Shown here: piece by piece, positions 53,464 to 62,281 of the stretch
How the letters are laid out: each line of letters opens with the position of its first letter
How positions within the stretch are numbered: position 1 is the first letter of the stretch
Assembly (NCBI GenBank): GCA_963782965.1
Contig: CAWALV010000006.1
Location: 248,001-312,000, forward strand
Reading direction: 5' to 3'
Length of the DNA stretch: 64,000 bases
Source: CAWALV01 sp963782965
GTDB lineage: Bacteria > Actinomycetota > Actinomycetes > Acidothermales > Acidothermaceae
Notes under the pieces: generated by a model
Seen by the model: only the letters and a program-made list of their open reading frames with translations
Told to the model about the DNA's origin: nothing
The model's database searches: none
Program-made: the position numbers and the translations under genes

Positions 53464-54437
53464 CCGGCATCAAGCGGCAAGGCGAAAAGACCCTCATGCT
53501 GTTCGCCGGGCGCGGCTATCCCGAGCTCGCCGAGGAGGTTGCGACTGCGCTCGGCATTGCGCCGGCGCCGACCTCGACCTACGACTTCGCCGACGGCGAG
53601 ATCTTCGTGCGCTTCGACGAGTCAGTCCGCGGCTGCGACGCCTTCGTCCTGCAAAGCCACACGACGCCGATCAACAAGTGGTTGATGGAGCAGCTCATCA
53701 TGGTCGACGCGCTGAAGCGTGCGTCGGCGAAGCGGATCACCGTGGTGGCGCCGTACTACCCCTACGCCCGCCAGGACAAGAAGCACAGCGGTCGTGAGCC
53801 GATCTCCGCGAGGCTGATCGCCGACCTGTTCCGGGCGGCCGGGGCGAACCGGCTGATGGTCGTCGACCTGCACACCGCACAGATCCAGGGCTTCTTCAAC
53901 GGGCCGGTCGATCACCTCTTCGCGCTCCCACTGCTGGCCGACTACCTGCAGTCGAAGCTCGACCCCGAGACCACGACCGTGGTCTCACCCGACGCCGGGC
54001 GGGTGCGCGTCGCAGAGCGCTGGACCGACCGGCTGGGCAGCCCGCTGGCGATCATCCACAAGCGTCGCGACCCCAAAGTGCCGAACGAGGTGAAGATCAA
54101 CGAGGTCGTCGGTGAGGTCGAGGGGCGTACCTGCGTGATCGTCGACGACATGATCACGACCGGCGGCACGATCGTGAAGGCCGCCGACGTCCTGCTCGAC
54201 AACGGCGCCTCCGAGGTGATCGTCGCGGTCACCCACGGGGTGCTCGCCGGTCCGGCGGTCGATCGGCTGAAGAACAGCCGGATCTCCGAGGTTGTCGTCA
54301 CCAACACGCTGCCGATCGCCCCGGAGAAGCATTTCGACAAGCTGACCGTGCTGACCATCGCGCCATTGATCGCCCGGGCGATCAGCGAGGTCTTCGAGGA
54401 CGGCTCGGTCACCAGCCTGTTCAACGGCGCCAGCTAG
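53460..54437 (+). CDS. prs: Ribose-phosphate pyrophosphokinase
   Basis: A 325-aa class I PRPP synthase, precursor enzyme for nucleotides, His, Trp and NAD. Family landmarks: FADGEIFVRFDESVRG, YYPYARQDKKHSGREPISA, DLHTAQIQGFF, the PRPP loop VIVDDMITTGGTI and the catalytic SPDAGRVRVAERW. GTG start overlaps the glmU stop by 4 bases, so expression is coupled. The glmU–prs pair is conserved in actinobacteria. Confidence 0.95.
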   Translation: MTGIKRQGEKTLMLFAGRGYPELAEEVATALGIAPAPTSTYDFADGEIFVRFDESVRGCDAFVLQSHTTPINKWLMEQLIMVDALKRASAKRITVVAPYYPYARQDKKHSGREPISARLIADLFRAAGANRLMVVDLHTAQIQGFFNGPVDHLFALPLLADYLQSKLDPETTTVVSPDAGRVRVAERWTDRLGSPLAIIHKRRDPKVPNEVKINEVVGEVEGRTCVIVDDMITTGGTIVKAADVLLDNGASEVIVAVTHGVLAGPAVDRLKNSRISEVVVTNTLPIAPEKHFDKLTVLTIAPLIARAISEVFEDGSVTSLFNGAS

Positions 54438-54443
54438 CTGTAG

Positions 54444-54486
54444 CTAGCCGTCTCCCGGGTCACGGCCGACCGGCGCGGGCGGCTAG
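54444..54486 (+). terminator. Possible hairpin after prs
   Basis: CTAGCCG pairs with CGGCTAG, extended inward by three wobble or GC pairs, with a long GC-rich loop, seven bases after the prs stop. The 3' arm overlaps TAGACT (54484–54489), a likely -10 box for rplY. Confidence 0.35.
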
Positions 54487-54554
54487 ACTGGCCGCTCGCT
54501 GTGGCCGTTCGGTCGCCGCCAGTCCCACAGGTGCTGTTCGAGGAGAGATTCGTC

Positions 54555-55238
54555 GTGTCCGAGGTCCGCATCAAGGCCGAGTCGCGTACCGAGTTCGGCA
54601 AGGGCGCCGCTCGCCGGGTCCGGCGCGAGCACCGGGTGCCCGCCGTGCTCTACGGTCACGGCACGCCGCCGCGCCACGTGAGCCTGCCCGGCCATGAGCT
54701 GATGCTGGCGCTGAAGACGCCGAACGTGCTGCTGCGGCTGGAAGGTCTCGAGAACGGCGACAAGGCGGGCGAGCTGGCGCTGCCGAAGTCGGTGCAGCGC
54801 GATGTCGTCTCCGGCTTGCTCGAGCACGTCGACCTGCTGCTGGTCCGCAGTGGCGAGAAGGTCACCGTCGAAGTGCCGGTGCACATCATCGGCAACCCGG
54901 AGCCCGGCGGCATCCTCGACCAGCAGCTCGTCACGATCTCACTCGAAGCAGAGGCCACCCACATCCCTGGTCACGTCGAGGTGTCGGTCGAGGGCTTGCA
55001 GATCGGTTCGCCGGTCCACGCACGCGACCTCGTCCTTCCCGAGGGCAGCATCCTGCAGACCGACGCATCGGCTGTCGTCGTCCAACTGCTGGCGGCCTCC
55101 ACCGCCGCTCAGGTCGAGGAAGATCTTGCGGCTGCGGCCGCCGAGGTCGCGGCACCCGCTGCGGGCACGGGCGAAGCGCCCGAGCCCCCCGCGGGCGAGG
55201 GTGCCTCGACGGCTGACGCCGGCTCCGGCCAGTCCTGA
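54555..55238 (+). CDS. rplY: 50S ribosomal protein L25 / Ctc-type
   Basis: A 227-aa Ctc-form L25: an N-terminal 5S rRNA-binding domain (IKAESRTEFGKGAARRVRREHRVPAVLYGHG) followed by a beta-rich C-terminal domain (VPVHIIGNPEPGG, TDASAVVVQLL) and an acidic Ala/Glu/Pro tail of ~45 residues. GTG 54555 lies after AGGAGAG. Longer in-frame readings run into the promoter. It sits between prs and pth, the usual actinobacterial order. Confidence 0.93.
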   Translation: MSEVRIKAESRTEFGKGAARRVRREHRVPAVLYGHGTPPRHVSLPGHELMLALKTPNVLLRLEGLENGDKAGELALPKSVQRDVVSGLLEHVDLLLVRSGEKVTVEVPVHIIGNPEPGGILDQQLVTISLEAEATHIPGHVEVSVEGLQIGSPVHARDLVLPEGSILQTDASAVVVQLLAASTAAQVEEDLAAAAAEVAAPAAGTGEAPEPPAGEGASTADAGSGQS

Positions 55239-55249
55239 GGGCGCGAGCC

Positions 55250-55855
55250 ATGCCCGAGGCGGCTTGGCTCGTCGTCGGCCTGGGAAACCCGGGCGAGACC
55301 TACGCACGCAACCGCCACAACGTCGGCTTCATGGTGCTCGACGCACTGGCCGAGCGCGGCCGTTCTCGCTTCAAGGCGCACCGCGCGAGGGCCGACGTCG
55401 TCGAGGGCCGGGTCGCGGGGGAGCGTGCCGTCCTGGCGAAGCCACGCTCGTACATGAACGAATCCGGTGGCCCGGTCGCCGCGCTCACGAACTTCTACCG
55501 GACGCCGCTCGAGCAGCTGATCGTCGTCCATGACGACCTCGACCTGCCGTTCGGCACGCTGCGCGTGAAGCAGGGCGGCGGCGAGGGCGGGCACAACGGA
55601 TTGCGCTCGATCACGAAATCGCTCGGCGGTGGCGACTACCTGCGGGTGCGGTTCGGCATCGGCCGGCCGTTGGGCCGGATGGATCCGGCCGACTTCGTGC
55701 TGCGCGATTTCAGCACCGCCGAGCGGCCCGACCTCGCCGTCTTCGTCGAGAGGGCGGCTGACGCCGTGGAGAGCCTGCTGCAACGCGGACTCGCGGAGAC
55801 CCAGAACCGCTTCAACGCCGGGCCGGACGCCGCCAGGGCCGGCGCGCCCGAGTGA
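55250..55855 (+). CDS. pth: Peptidyl-tRNA hydrolase
   Basis: A 201-aa enzyme that frees tRNA from prematurely released peptidyl-tRNA. Conserved: VVGLGNPGETYARNRHNVGFMVLD (catalytic His in RHNVGF), PRSYMNESGGPV, VVHDDLDLPFGTLRVKQGGGEGGHNGL with the Asp that activates His. ATG start 11 nt after the rplY stop, one operon. Complete. Confidence 0.95.
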   Translation: MPEAAWLVVGLGNPGETYARNRHNVGFMVLDALAERGRSRFKAHRARADVVEGRVAGERAVLAKPRSYMNESGGPVAALTNFYRTPLEQLIVVHDDLDLPFGTLRVKQGGGEGGHNGLRSITKSLGGGDYLRVRFGIGRPLGRMDPADFVLRDFSTAERPDLAVFVERAADAVESLLQRGLAETQNRFNAGPDAARAGAPE

Positions 55856-55936
55856 ACTGCTCCCATCTCGTGCTCCACGGCCTCGGCTCTTCGCTAGCGT
55901 TGGCCGCCAGCGGCACGTGATAGCGGAGGTGGGGCG

Positions 55937-56854
55937 TTGACCGACCCGGCCGGGGGGTCGCCCGGGCGCGGCGTCCAGATCGTCATCCCCGCACACGACG
56001 AGGCGGCGGTGATCGGCCGGTGCCTTCGCGGGGTGCTCCAGGGCGCCGAGCAGGGCGAGTTCGACATCCTGGTCGTCAGCAACGGCAGCAGCGACGGCAC
56101 CGCCGAGATCGCGCGCTGCGAGTCGCAGCGGCTCGGCTTCGGCGTCGAGGTGACCGAGATCGCTACCGCTTCGAAGCTCGCCGCGCTGCGAGCGGCCGAG
56201 GAACGACTGCGGACGGCGCCGGGTGCCGTTCGCATCTATGTCGATGCCGACGTCGTCGTGTCGACCGGCGCGCTGCGGCTGCTGCGTGAGGCCGTTGCCG
56301 GCGACGACGCCAGGCTCGCCTTGCTGACCCCCGACATCGATACGTCCGCGTCGTCGGTCTTCGTGCGGATGTACTACCTGGCCTGGGCGGTGCTCGCTCG
56401 GGCTCGTGGGCAGGGTTCGGGCGCGGGCGTGCTGGCGATGAACGCGGCCGGCGCCGAGCGCGTCAACGCTTGGCCGGAGGTCATCAACGACGACGGTTTC
56501 GTAGTGCGGCAGTTCAGCTCCGCCGAGAAGGTGTTCGTGCCCGCGACCGCTCGGGTGCTTGCCGTTCGCTCTTTGCGTGATCTCGTGCGGCGGCGGGCCC
56601 GGGTCGTGAACGGCAACCGACAGCTCGACGCCCGCTGGCCGCTCCCGCCCGGTGAGTCGGGGGCCGGCGTTCGCCTCGGCGAGGTTCGTGCGGCGGTTGC
56701 GAAGCGTGAGGTGTCGTGGCTGCAGGCCGTCGTCTACGTCGGGGTCACCGTCGCGGCACGGTTGCTGGCAGCATGGCGGCGCAAGCGCGGCAGCGCCGCG
56801 GACTGGTCGCGTGATTCGGGCTCTCGTCAGTTGTCGACCGGGGAGGGATCGTGA
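55937..56854 (+). CDS. GT2-family glycosyltransferase with C-terminal membrane helix
   Basis: A 305-aa GT-A fold transferase. VQIVIPAHDEAAVIGRCL opens the domain, ILVVSNGSSDGT is the nucleotide-binding strand, and IYVDADVVV supplies the metal-binding DXD. NDDGFVVRQF takes the place of the usual ED base motif. A single hydrophobic segment (VVYVGVTVAARLLAAW) lies near the C terminus. TTG 55937 follows GGAGGTGG. The stop overlaps the next gene (GTGA). Sugar and acceptor are unknown; surface polysaccharide synthesis is likely from context. Confidence 0.82.
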   Translation: MTDPAGGSPGRGVQIVIPAHDEAAVIGRCLRGVLQGAEQGEFDILVVSNGSSDGTAEIARCESQRLGFGVEVTEIATASKLAALRAAEERLRTAPGAVRIYVDADVVVSTGALRLLREAVAGDDARLALLTPDIDTSASSVFVRMYYLAWAVLARARGQGSGAGVLAMNAAGAERVNAWPEVINDDGFVVRQFSSAEKVFVPATARVLAVRSLRDLVRRRARVVNGNRQLDARWPLPPGESGAGVRLGEVRAAVAKREVSWLQAVVYVGVTVAARLLAAWRRKRGSAADWSRDSGSRQLSTGEGS

Positions 56855-57768
56855 CGTCTGCCGCTCACACCGTGCGCGCCGTCGTGGTGACGTACAACAC
56901 CCGTGAGCTTGCCGGTTTGCTGATCGACGATCTCGAGCGCGAGCTTGCGCAGTTTCCCGGCTGTGAGGTTGTCGTCGTCGACAATGCGTCGAGTGACGGC
57001 AGTGCCGACGCGGTCGCCGAGCAGCACCCAAACGTCGTCCTCCACCGGCTCGATTCGAACATCGGCTTCGGGCGAGCGGTCAACAAGGGCGCCGCGGGAG
57101 CCACCACTCGCTGGTTGTTACTCATCAATCCCGACGCTCGGATCGACGAAGGGGCGATCGGCCGGCTCCTCGACGTTGCCGCCGCCCGGCCGGGGCACGG
57201 CTTGTACGGAGGGCGGTTCATCGACGTCCGCCGCCAGACCAACGAGGATTCCGTCGCCGTCTTGCCGACCCTGTCGAACCTTTTCGCATACGCGACGGGC
57301 GTCGGCACCATCCTGCGCCGGCTCGGCTGGCGCAGCCCGCCGCGGCGGGCCGCGAACTCCGAACAACCGATCGAGGTCGACGCGCTACCCGGCACGTTCG
57401 TTCTCGTCGAGACCGAGGCCTGGCGCGACGTCGGCGGCTTCGACGAGCGCTTCTTCATGTACTCCGAAGACCTCGACCTGTGCATGCGGGTGCGTGCCAC
57501 CGGGCGGCGCCCCCTGTACGTGCCGCAGGCATCGATTCGCCACATCGGCGGCGCGTCGTCGTCCAGTGGCAGCAAGGAAGTCTTGAAGCTACGTTCGCTG
57601 GTCACCTTCTTGCGCACGCACTGGTCACCGGCCAGAGCGCGGCTCGGTTGCCGGCTGCTCGTGGCCGGCGTCGGCTTGCGGCGCCTCGCACGTCTCCCGT
57701 TCCGCACGCCCGACGGCCGCTGGGAGACCGCGTGGCGAGAACGCGGTCGATGGACCCCCGGCTGGTGA
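56851..57768 (+). CDS. GT2-family (rhamnosyltransferase-like) glycosyltransferase
   Basis: A 305-aa transferase with VVVTYNTRELAGLL, VVVDNASSDGS, LDSNIGFGRAVNKG and LLLINPDARID (metal site), then DERFFMYSEDLDLCMRVRATG with the catalytic Asp/Glu pair. This is the WbbL/RfbF-like layout of enzymes that add rhamnose or similar sugars to cell-wall carriers. GTG start overlapping the previous gene by 4 nt. The following gene starts inside its 3' end. Confidence 0.87.
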   Translation: MTSAAHTVRAVVVTYNTRELAGLLIDDLERELAQFPGCEVVVVDNASSDGSADAVAEQHPNVVLHRLDSNIGFGRAVNKGAAGATTRWLLLINPDARIDEGAIGRLLDVAAARPGHGLYGGRFIDVRRQTNEDSVAVLPTLSNLFAYATGVGTILRRLGWRSPPRRAANSEQPIEVDALPGTFVLVETEAWRDVGGFDERFFMYSEDLDLCMRVRATGRRPLYVPQASIRHIGGASSSSGSKEVLKLRSLVTFLRTHWSPARARLGCRLLVAGVGLRRLARLPFRTPDGRWETAWRERGRWTPGW

Positions 57769-58898
57769 ACCGCCAAAGGCTCGCGCCCGCCCAGAGCTAC
57801 GTGCTGAGCGGTGTCCGGGCGTGGGCCGGTGGCGGGCCGGTTCCGGCGCCGCCGCTGGACGACGCGTGGATCCCGGTTGCCGCCGAACATCGGGTGCTCG
57901 CGCTCCTGGCCAGCGCGTTCTACCGGCAGGGCATACAGGCACCTGACGACGTCCGGTCGAACCGCCTCTCGCAGGCGGTCTCCGACGTGCGCTCGCTGAG
58001 CGAGCTCGGCTGGCTGGCAGACGTGCTCGACGCCGGGTCGGTCCCGTGGGCCGTGGTGAAAGGACCGGCGCTGTCGTACGGGACGTACCGGGAAGCCGGC
58101 ATTCGGCAATACGGCGACCTCGATGTGCTCGTCGCGCCGCGCGACTTCGGCCGTGCGGTGGCGCTTCTCGAAGATGCCGGCGCCGGTCTCGTCGACCAGA
58201 ACTGGCCGATGATGCGCGAGCGGGTGCAAGGAGAATTGTCGTTGCGCCTGCCGGCGGGGACGCCGCTCGACCTGCATTGGCATCTCGTGAACCGAGTGAA
58301 CCGGCGGAGCCAGTTCCCCGGCGTCCGCTCGACCGACCTGCTCGCGGCGCGGCGCTCGGTGAAGCTGCAACAACGCGTCGTCCAGGTTCTCGATCCACTC
58401 GATGCCACCCTGCATGTGGCGTTGCACGGGTGCTTGTCGGGCGCCATTCGGTTGCTGTGGTTGGTCGACCTCCAGCAATGCCTTCATACCGAAGGTGTCG
58501 ATGCTGCGGCGCTGATGCGACGTGCCGAGCAATGGGGCGCCGTCGACGTCATGCGCGTGATGGTCGATCGCGCCCGGCGGTTCGTCGACCCGCGGTTGCC
58601 TGCGCTCGGGCGCGACGGGTGGACGACGTTTGCGGACGCCGTGTCGCGCGTGTGCCCGCCGGGTGTGCATCTGCAGAGAGGCTTCAGCGGGCGGGCGGTG
58701 TTCGAGGCGACCCGCGGGACGGGTGGCGCGAGCTGGCGGCAGCTGGCCACCACGGCGCGAGCCGCCGTCGTCCATCGCCGCGCGGCATCACACGGCGACG
58801 ACGAACCCGCTATCGGGCGGAATCCCTTGCACGAACGTGCCGGCACCCCGGCTGACCGCGCCGCCTACTTCGAGACGGTCGCCGGTCAGCCGGGGTAG
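57750..58898 (+). CDS. Nucleotidyltransferase-fold family protein
   Basis: A 382-aa protein of the uncharacterised nucleotidyltransferase family (NTP_transf_5 type). WAVVKGPALSYGTYREAGIRQYGDLDVLVAPRDFGRAV contains the GxS-like loop (here KGPALS) and the two aspartates of the metal site (DLDVLV). HWHLVNR and HVALHGCL follow as in family members. These genes usually sit in polysaccharide loci beside glycosyltransferases. ATG 57750 overlaps the previous gene by 19 nt; longer in-frame readings lie antisense or out of register with it. Substrate unknown. Confidence 0.78.
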   Translation: MDPRLVNRQRLAPAQSYVLSGVRAWAGGGPVPAPPLDDAWIPVAAEHRVLALLASAFYRQGIQAPDDVRSNRLSQAVSDVRSLSELGWLADVLDAGSVPWAVVKGPALSYGTYREAGIRQYGDLDVLVAPRDFGRAVALLEDAGAGLVDQNWPMMRERVQGELSLRLPAGTPLDLHWHLVNRVNRRSQFPGVRSTDLLAARRSVKLQQRVVQVLDPLDATLHVALHGCLSGAIRLLWLVDLQQCLHTEGVDAAALMRRAEQWGAVDVMRVMVDRARRFVDPRLPALGRDGWTTFADAVSRVCPPGVHLQRGFSGRAVFEATRGTGGASWRQLATTARAAVVHRRAASHGDDEPAIGRNPLHERAGTPADRAAYFETVAGQPG

Positions 58899-58923
58899 TT
58901 GCTTACCTGCGGGCAGAACTGCT

Positions 58924-60199
58924 TCAGCAGACGGTGCCGTCGTCCAGCACGTTGCCCGACCACTGGCTTCCTGTGGTGTTAGGCCACGAAGCGCGGACGC
59001 CGTAGTGCCCAACCCTCGGGAAGAACTGTCGCGAGAACGTGTTGCCGATCGCGCGGACGTTCGTGGCTGCACCGTTAGGACCTGCGCCTCCGCCGTACAT
59101 TGCATAGCCGCCACCGGCCATCCGGTTGTTCTGCACAAGGATGTCGTCGATCGCGCCGAAGTCGGACTTGATGAAGACCGCAGCCGTCTGCGCCAAGTCG
59201 TTCTCGAGGGTGTTGTGAATGATTTTGATGTGCGAACCCGAGCCGATGTAGATGTCTTCGTTGTGCGAGTTCGGGTTTTGCACGATGTCGTGCATGTAGG
59301 AGTCCTGGATCAACGCTGCGCTGTTCAGGTTCACTCCGTTGCGGACGTGAGATATGTCGTCGCGCAGCAGCGTCAACGTGCCGCGGCTGAGATTGATGCC
59401 GTCGGTCGGCGCCGGCATTCCGGTGCCCAGTATCTGGCTGTCGACGATCGTCAGGTTGGTGCCGCGGTCATCGATCAGGTAGAGCGTTGTCGACCCGCTC
59501 ACCCGAACGTTCTTGATCGTCACATCGTTCACGCCGGGCGCGATGTAGATGGTCCCGCTGACATCCAGATTCTGCACGACCGTGCCGCTGGTCGTGACGC
59601 GAACACTGCCGGAGGGCTGTAGCGTCCCGCGCGGGCCGGTGTTGCTTGCGTTCGGGAAGGCGCCGAGGGAGACAGGAGGCGCGGGTGGCGCGGGGGGTGA
59701 CGATGTGGTGGGCGTCGGCGGTGCGGTCGTCGGGGCCGGGGGTGCGGTCGTCGGGGCCGGGCTGTGCCCGGGTTCCGGGGCATGTGTCGACGTCGGCACC
59801 GGGGTGGGTGGTGCCACCGTCGGTGCCGGTGTGTGCGTCGGGGTCGGTGCCGCGGTCGGCGTAGGAGTGTGCGTCGGAGCAGGCGTCGGGCTGCTCTTGC
59901 CACCCTTGGGTATCGGCGCGGGCTTCTTCGTGGCATCGCCCTTGGACTTGGTTGTTGACTCGGCCGGCTTGGTCTTCGCCTTGGTCGTCGTCGACCGCTC
60001 CGCCCGCGACCGCCGATCGTTGGTCGATGGCTGCGGCGCGCAGCGCCGCGGCGGAATCGATGAGTGTCGTGGCCGACGGCGCGTTGTGCGGTGCGTCAGA
60101 GTGCACCCACCTCACGAGGGTCGGAGCCGAACTCGCCCCCGCGAGTATGACGACTGCTGCGGTGAGGATGACTGCGGGGCGGTGGGCCGATCGGGCCAT
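58924..60199 (-). CDS. Secreted right-handed beta-helix protein, frameshifted
   Basis: First of three related genes. ATG 60197–60199 (GGAGG upstream) begins a signal peptide (PAVILTAAVVILAGASSAP). A Lys/Pro/Thr linker and the beta-helix follow, but in another frame: the signal part is readable to about 60000, while TTTKAKTKPAEST and everything to the stop at 58924 lie one base out of register. Both frames are open there, so the join lies about 60000–60060. The helix domain carries GPRGTLQPSGSVRVT, DVTIKNVRVSG, RGTNLTIVDS and ends QWSGNVLDDGTVC. This is a real frameshift, a programmed one or a base error in a G-rich run. A shorter reading from GTG 59817 would lack export. No polysaccharide-lyase catalytic motif seen. 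Confidence 0.75.
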
Positions 60200-60381
60200 G
60201 GCAGGGACCTCCAAATAGGGGCGATCCCTCATCCCTTCGGCCGCGTGGAGCGTTCGGCTGAACCGGCGACGGCACCTTCACCCATATGGCCGCAAGTGGG
60301 ACTAACCGCCGGAGCGTGTCGCTGTGGGCAAGGTCACTCGGGCACTCGGTCGGTCTTGATTCGGCGGTGAGGCCGCGTCGG

Positions 60382-62220
60382 TCAACGAAGCGGTGAGACG
60401 GCGGGTATCAGCAAGATCGAGAGGCTGATCGTCGTGGGGAGCAGGACCCAGCCGAGCCGGCTGAAGTCTTTGAAGCGGTAGCCCGCCAGTCCCTGGACCA
60501 TGAGATTCGTCTGGTAGGCGATGGGCGTCAGGAAGCCGCACGAGGCGCCGATCGCGACCGCGAGCGCGAACGGGCGGGCGTGCAGGCCGGCACCCGTCGC
60601 GGTCGCCATCGCGATCGGGAACATGACGATCGCCGCGGCATTGTTCGTGACGAGCTGCGTGATGACCACTGTCGCGATGAGGATGGCCGCCAGCAGGCCG
60701 GTGTCACCGAGTGACGACGCCCGTGACGTCAGCATGTGGGCGAGGTGGCCCGCCAGGCCACTGGATGCGATGGCGTTGCCGAGGCCGAAGCTGGTAGCAA
60801 GTACGACGATGACGTTGAGGTCGACGGCGTCGCGCGCCTCTCGAGGAGTCAGTACGCCGGAGGCGACGACCACGATCGCAGCCGTCAACGACGCTTCGAG
60901 CACGCTGAGAACGCCTGTCGCCGTCAGGACGACGAACGCCGCCATCACCGATCCGACAATCCACGCCCGCTCGCGACGCGGGGGAGGTGCGCCCTGGAGT
61001 GTGGTCGACAGCAGGAAGTCGCCGCCCCTTGCGCGCCCGGCGAAGTCGGGCCCGGCAAGGAGCAGGAGAACGTCACCGGCGTGCAGCCGCACGGACCCCA
61101 GCTTGCCCGCAACCGGTTCGCCCGCGCGGTGGATAGCAACCACCGCCGCGTTGAACCGCCGGCGGAAGTCGGCGTCTTTGAGCGTCGTGCCCACGAGAGA
61201 CGAGCCGGGCGAGATGACCGCCTCGAAGTACCGCCGCTGCACCCGGGTGTCGGTGGGCAGGAGCGCGCGTTGCGCTGACTCCAGACCCGGGATCCGGTGC
61301 AGGTCGACGACGTGCTCGACGTCACCGGCGAACGTGAGTCGGGAGCCGTCCAGCAAAACTTGGTCTGGCCCGACGGGAGCGATCACCCGTTCGCCGTGCG
61401 CCATCTCGACGAGATAGACGCCCTGGAGGTTGCGCAGCTGGGCATCGGCGACGGTCCGGCCGACGAGCGGGCTGCCGCTCGGCACCACCATGTCCACGGT
61501 GTAGGAGCGGCCGCCCTCGACGACATCGGCGTTCGGGTCGCGCAGGGTCGGTACCAGTCGAGGGGCGGCAAGCAGCAAGACCCCGATCCCGACGACGGCG
61601 ATAGGAAGACCGATAGGAGTGACTTCGAAGAGCTGCAGTGCTTTGTGCCCGCTGTTTTCGAGCAGGCCGGAGACCACCACGTTCGTCGTCGTCCCGATCG
61701 TTGTGACCAGGCCGCCGAGCACGATCGCGTAGTTGAGCGGAAGCAGGTACCACGATGCCGGCCGGCCCGTGTTGCGCGCCCACCGCTCGACAGCAGGGCC
61801 CAGCATGCCGACCGTTGGCGTGTTGTACAGGACCGACGACACACCTGCGGCGCTGCCGAGCATCTGGCCGAGCTCGCCGCGTGGCGCACGCGTGCGTCGC
61901 GTGTCATGTGGACGTCGAGTGGTGACCAAGGCGGTGACGGCGTCGAGAGCGCCGGTTGCCTCCGCTGCCCTGGCGATCACGTACAGCGCGGCTATGGTGA
62001 CGGGCGCTTCGTTGGAGAAGCCGGCCAACGCCTGGCTCGCGTCGATGACTCGCCCGAGGAGCAACACGGTCACGGCGCCCACGAGCGTGATCGGAGCGGA
62101 AACGCGTTCCGTTGCGAGGACCGCGATGGTCAACGACACCACAGCAAGGGTGAACCAGGCGGCTCCGCTCACGAGCGGCCGTCCGCCGGCGTCGCGGTCG
62201 ATGAGATGAGCACGGGCCAT
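60382..62220 (-). CDS. SLC13-family permease with two RCK_C (TrkA-C) domains
   Basis: A 612-aa transporter of the ArsB/NhaD–SLC13 superfamily. About 11 helices are split by two RCK_C domains in the middle (SYTVDMVVPSGSPLVGRTVADAQLR and RYFEAVISPGSSLVGTTLKDADFR), a layout found in putative anion/sodium symporters. The twin hairpin motifs are NTPTVGMLGP and VTNNAAAIVMFPIA. The substrate (sulfate, dicarboxylate or other) is unknown, and the RCK_C domains may bind a regulator. It stands between two beta-helix genes on the same strand. Confidence 0.88.
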   Translation of the reverse strand: MARAHLIDRDAGGRPLVSGAAWFTLAVVSLTIAVLATERVSAPITLVGAVTVLLLGRVIDASQALAGFSNEAPVTIAALYVIARAAEATGALDAVTALVTTRRPHDTRRTRAPRGELGQMLGSAAGVSSVLYNTPTVGMLGPAVERWARNTGRPASWYLLPLNYAIVLGGLVTTIGTTTNVVVSGLLENSGHKALQLFEVTPIGLPIAVVGIGVLLLAAPRLVPTLRDPNADVVEGGRSYTVDMVVPSGSPLVGRTVADAQLRNLQGVYLVEMAHGERVIAPVGPDQVLLDGSRLTFAGDVEHVVDLHRIPGLESAQRALLPTDTRVQRRYFEAVISPGSSLVGTTLKDADFRRRFNAAVVAIHRAGEPVAGKLGSVRLHAGDVLLLLAGPDFAGRARGGDFLLSTTLQGAPPPRRERAWIVGSVMAAFVVLTATGVLSVLEASLTAAIVVVASGVLTPREARDAVDLNVIVVLATSFGLGNAIASSGLAGHLAHMLTSRASSLGDTGLLAAILIATVVITQLVTNNAAAIVMFPIAMATATGAGLHARPFALAVAIGASCGFLTPIAYQTNLMVQGLAGYRFKDFSRLGWVLLPTTISLSILLIPAVSPLR

Positions 62221-62281
62221 TCTTGCGTGCCGGCTCTACCGAAGCGATGAAGCGGTGCCGTTCCAGCAGGGGCCGCTCCCG

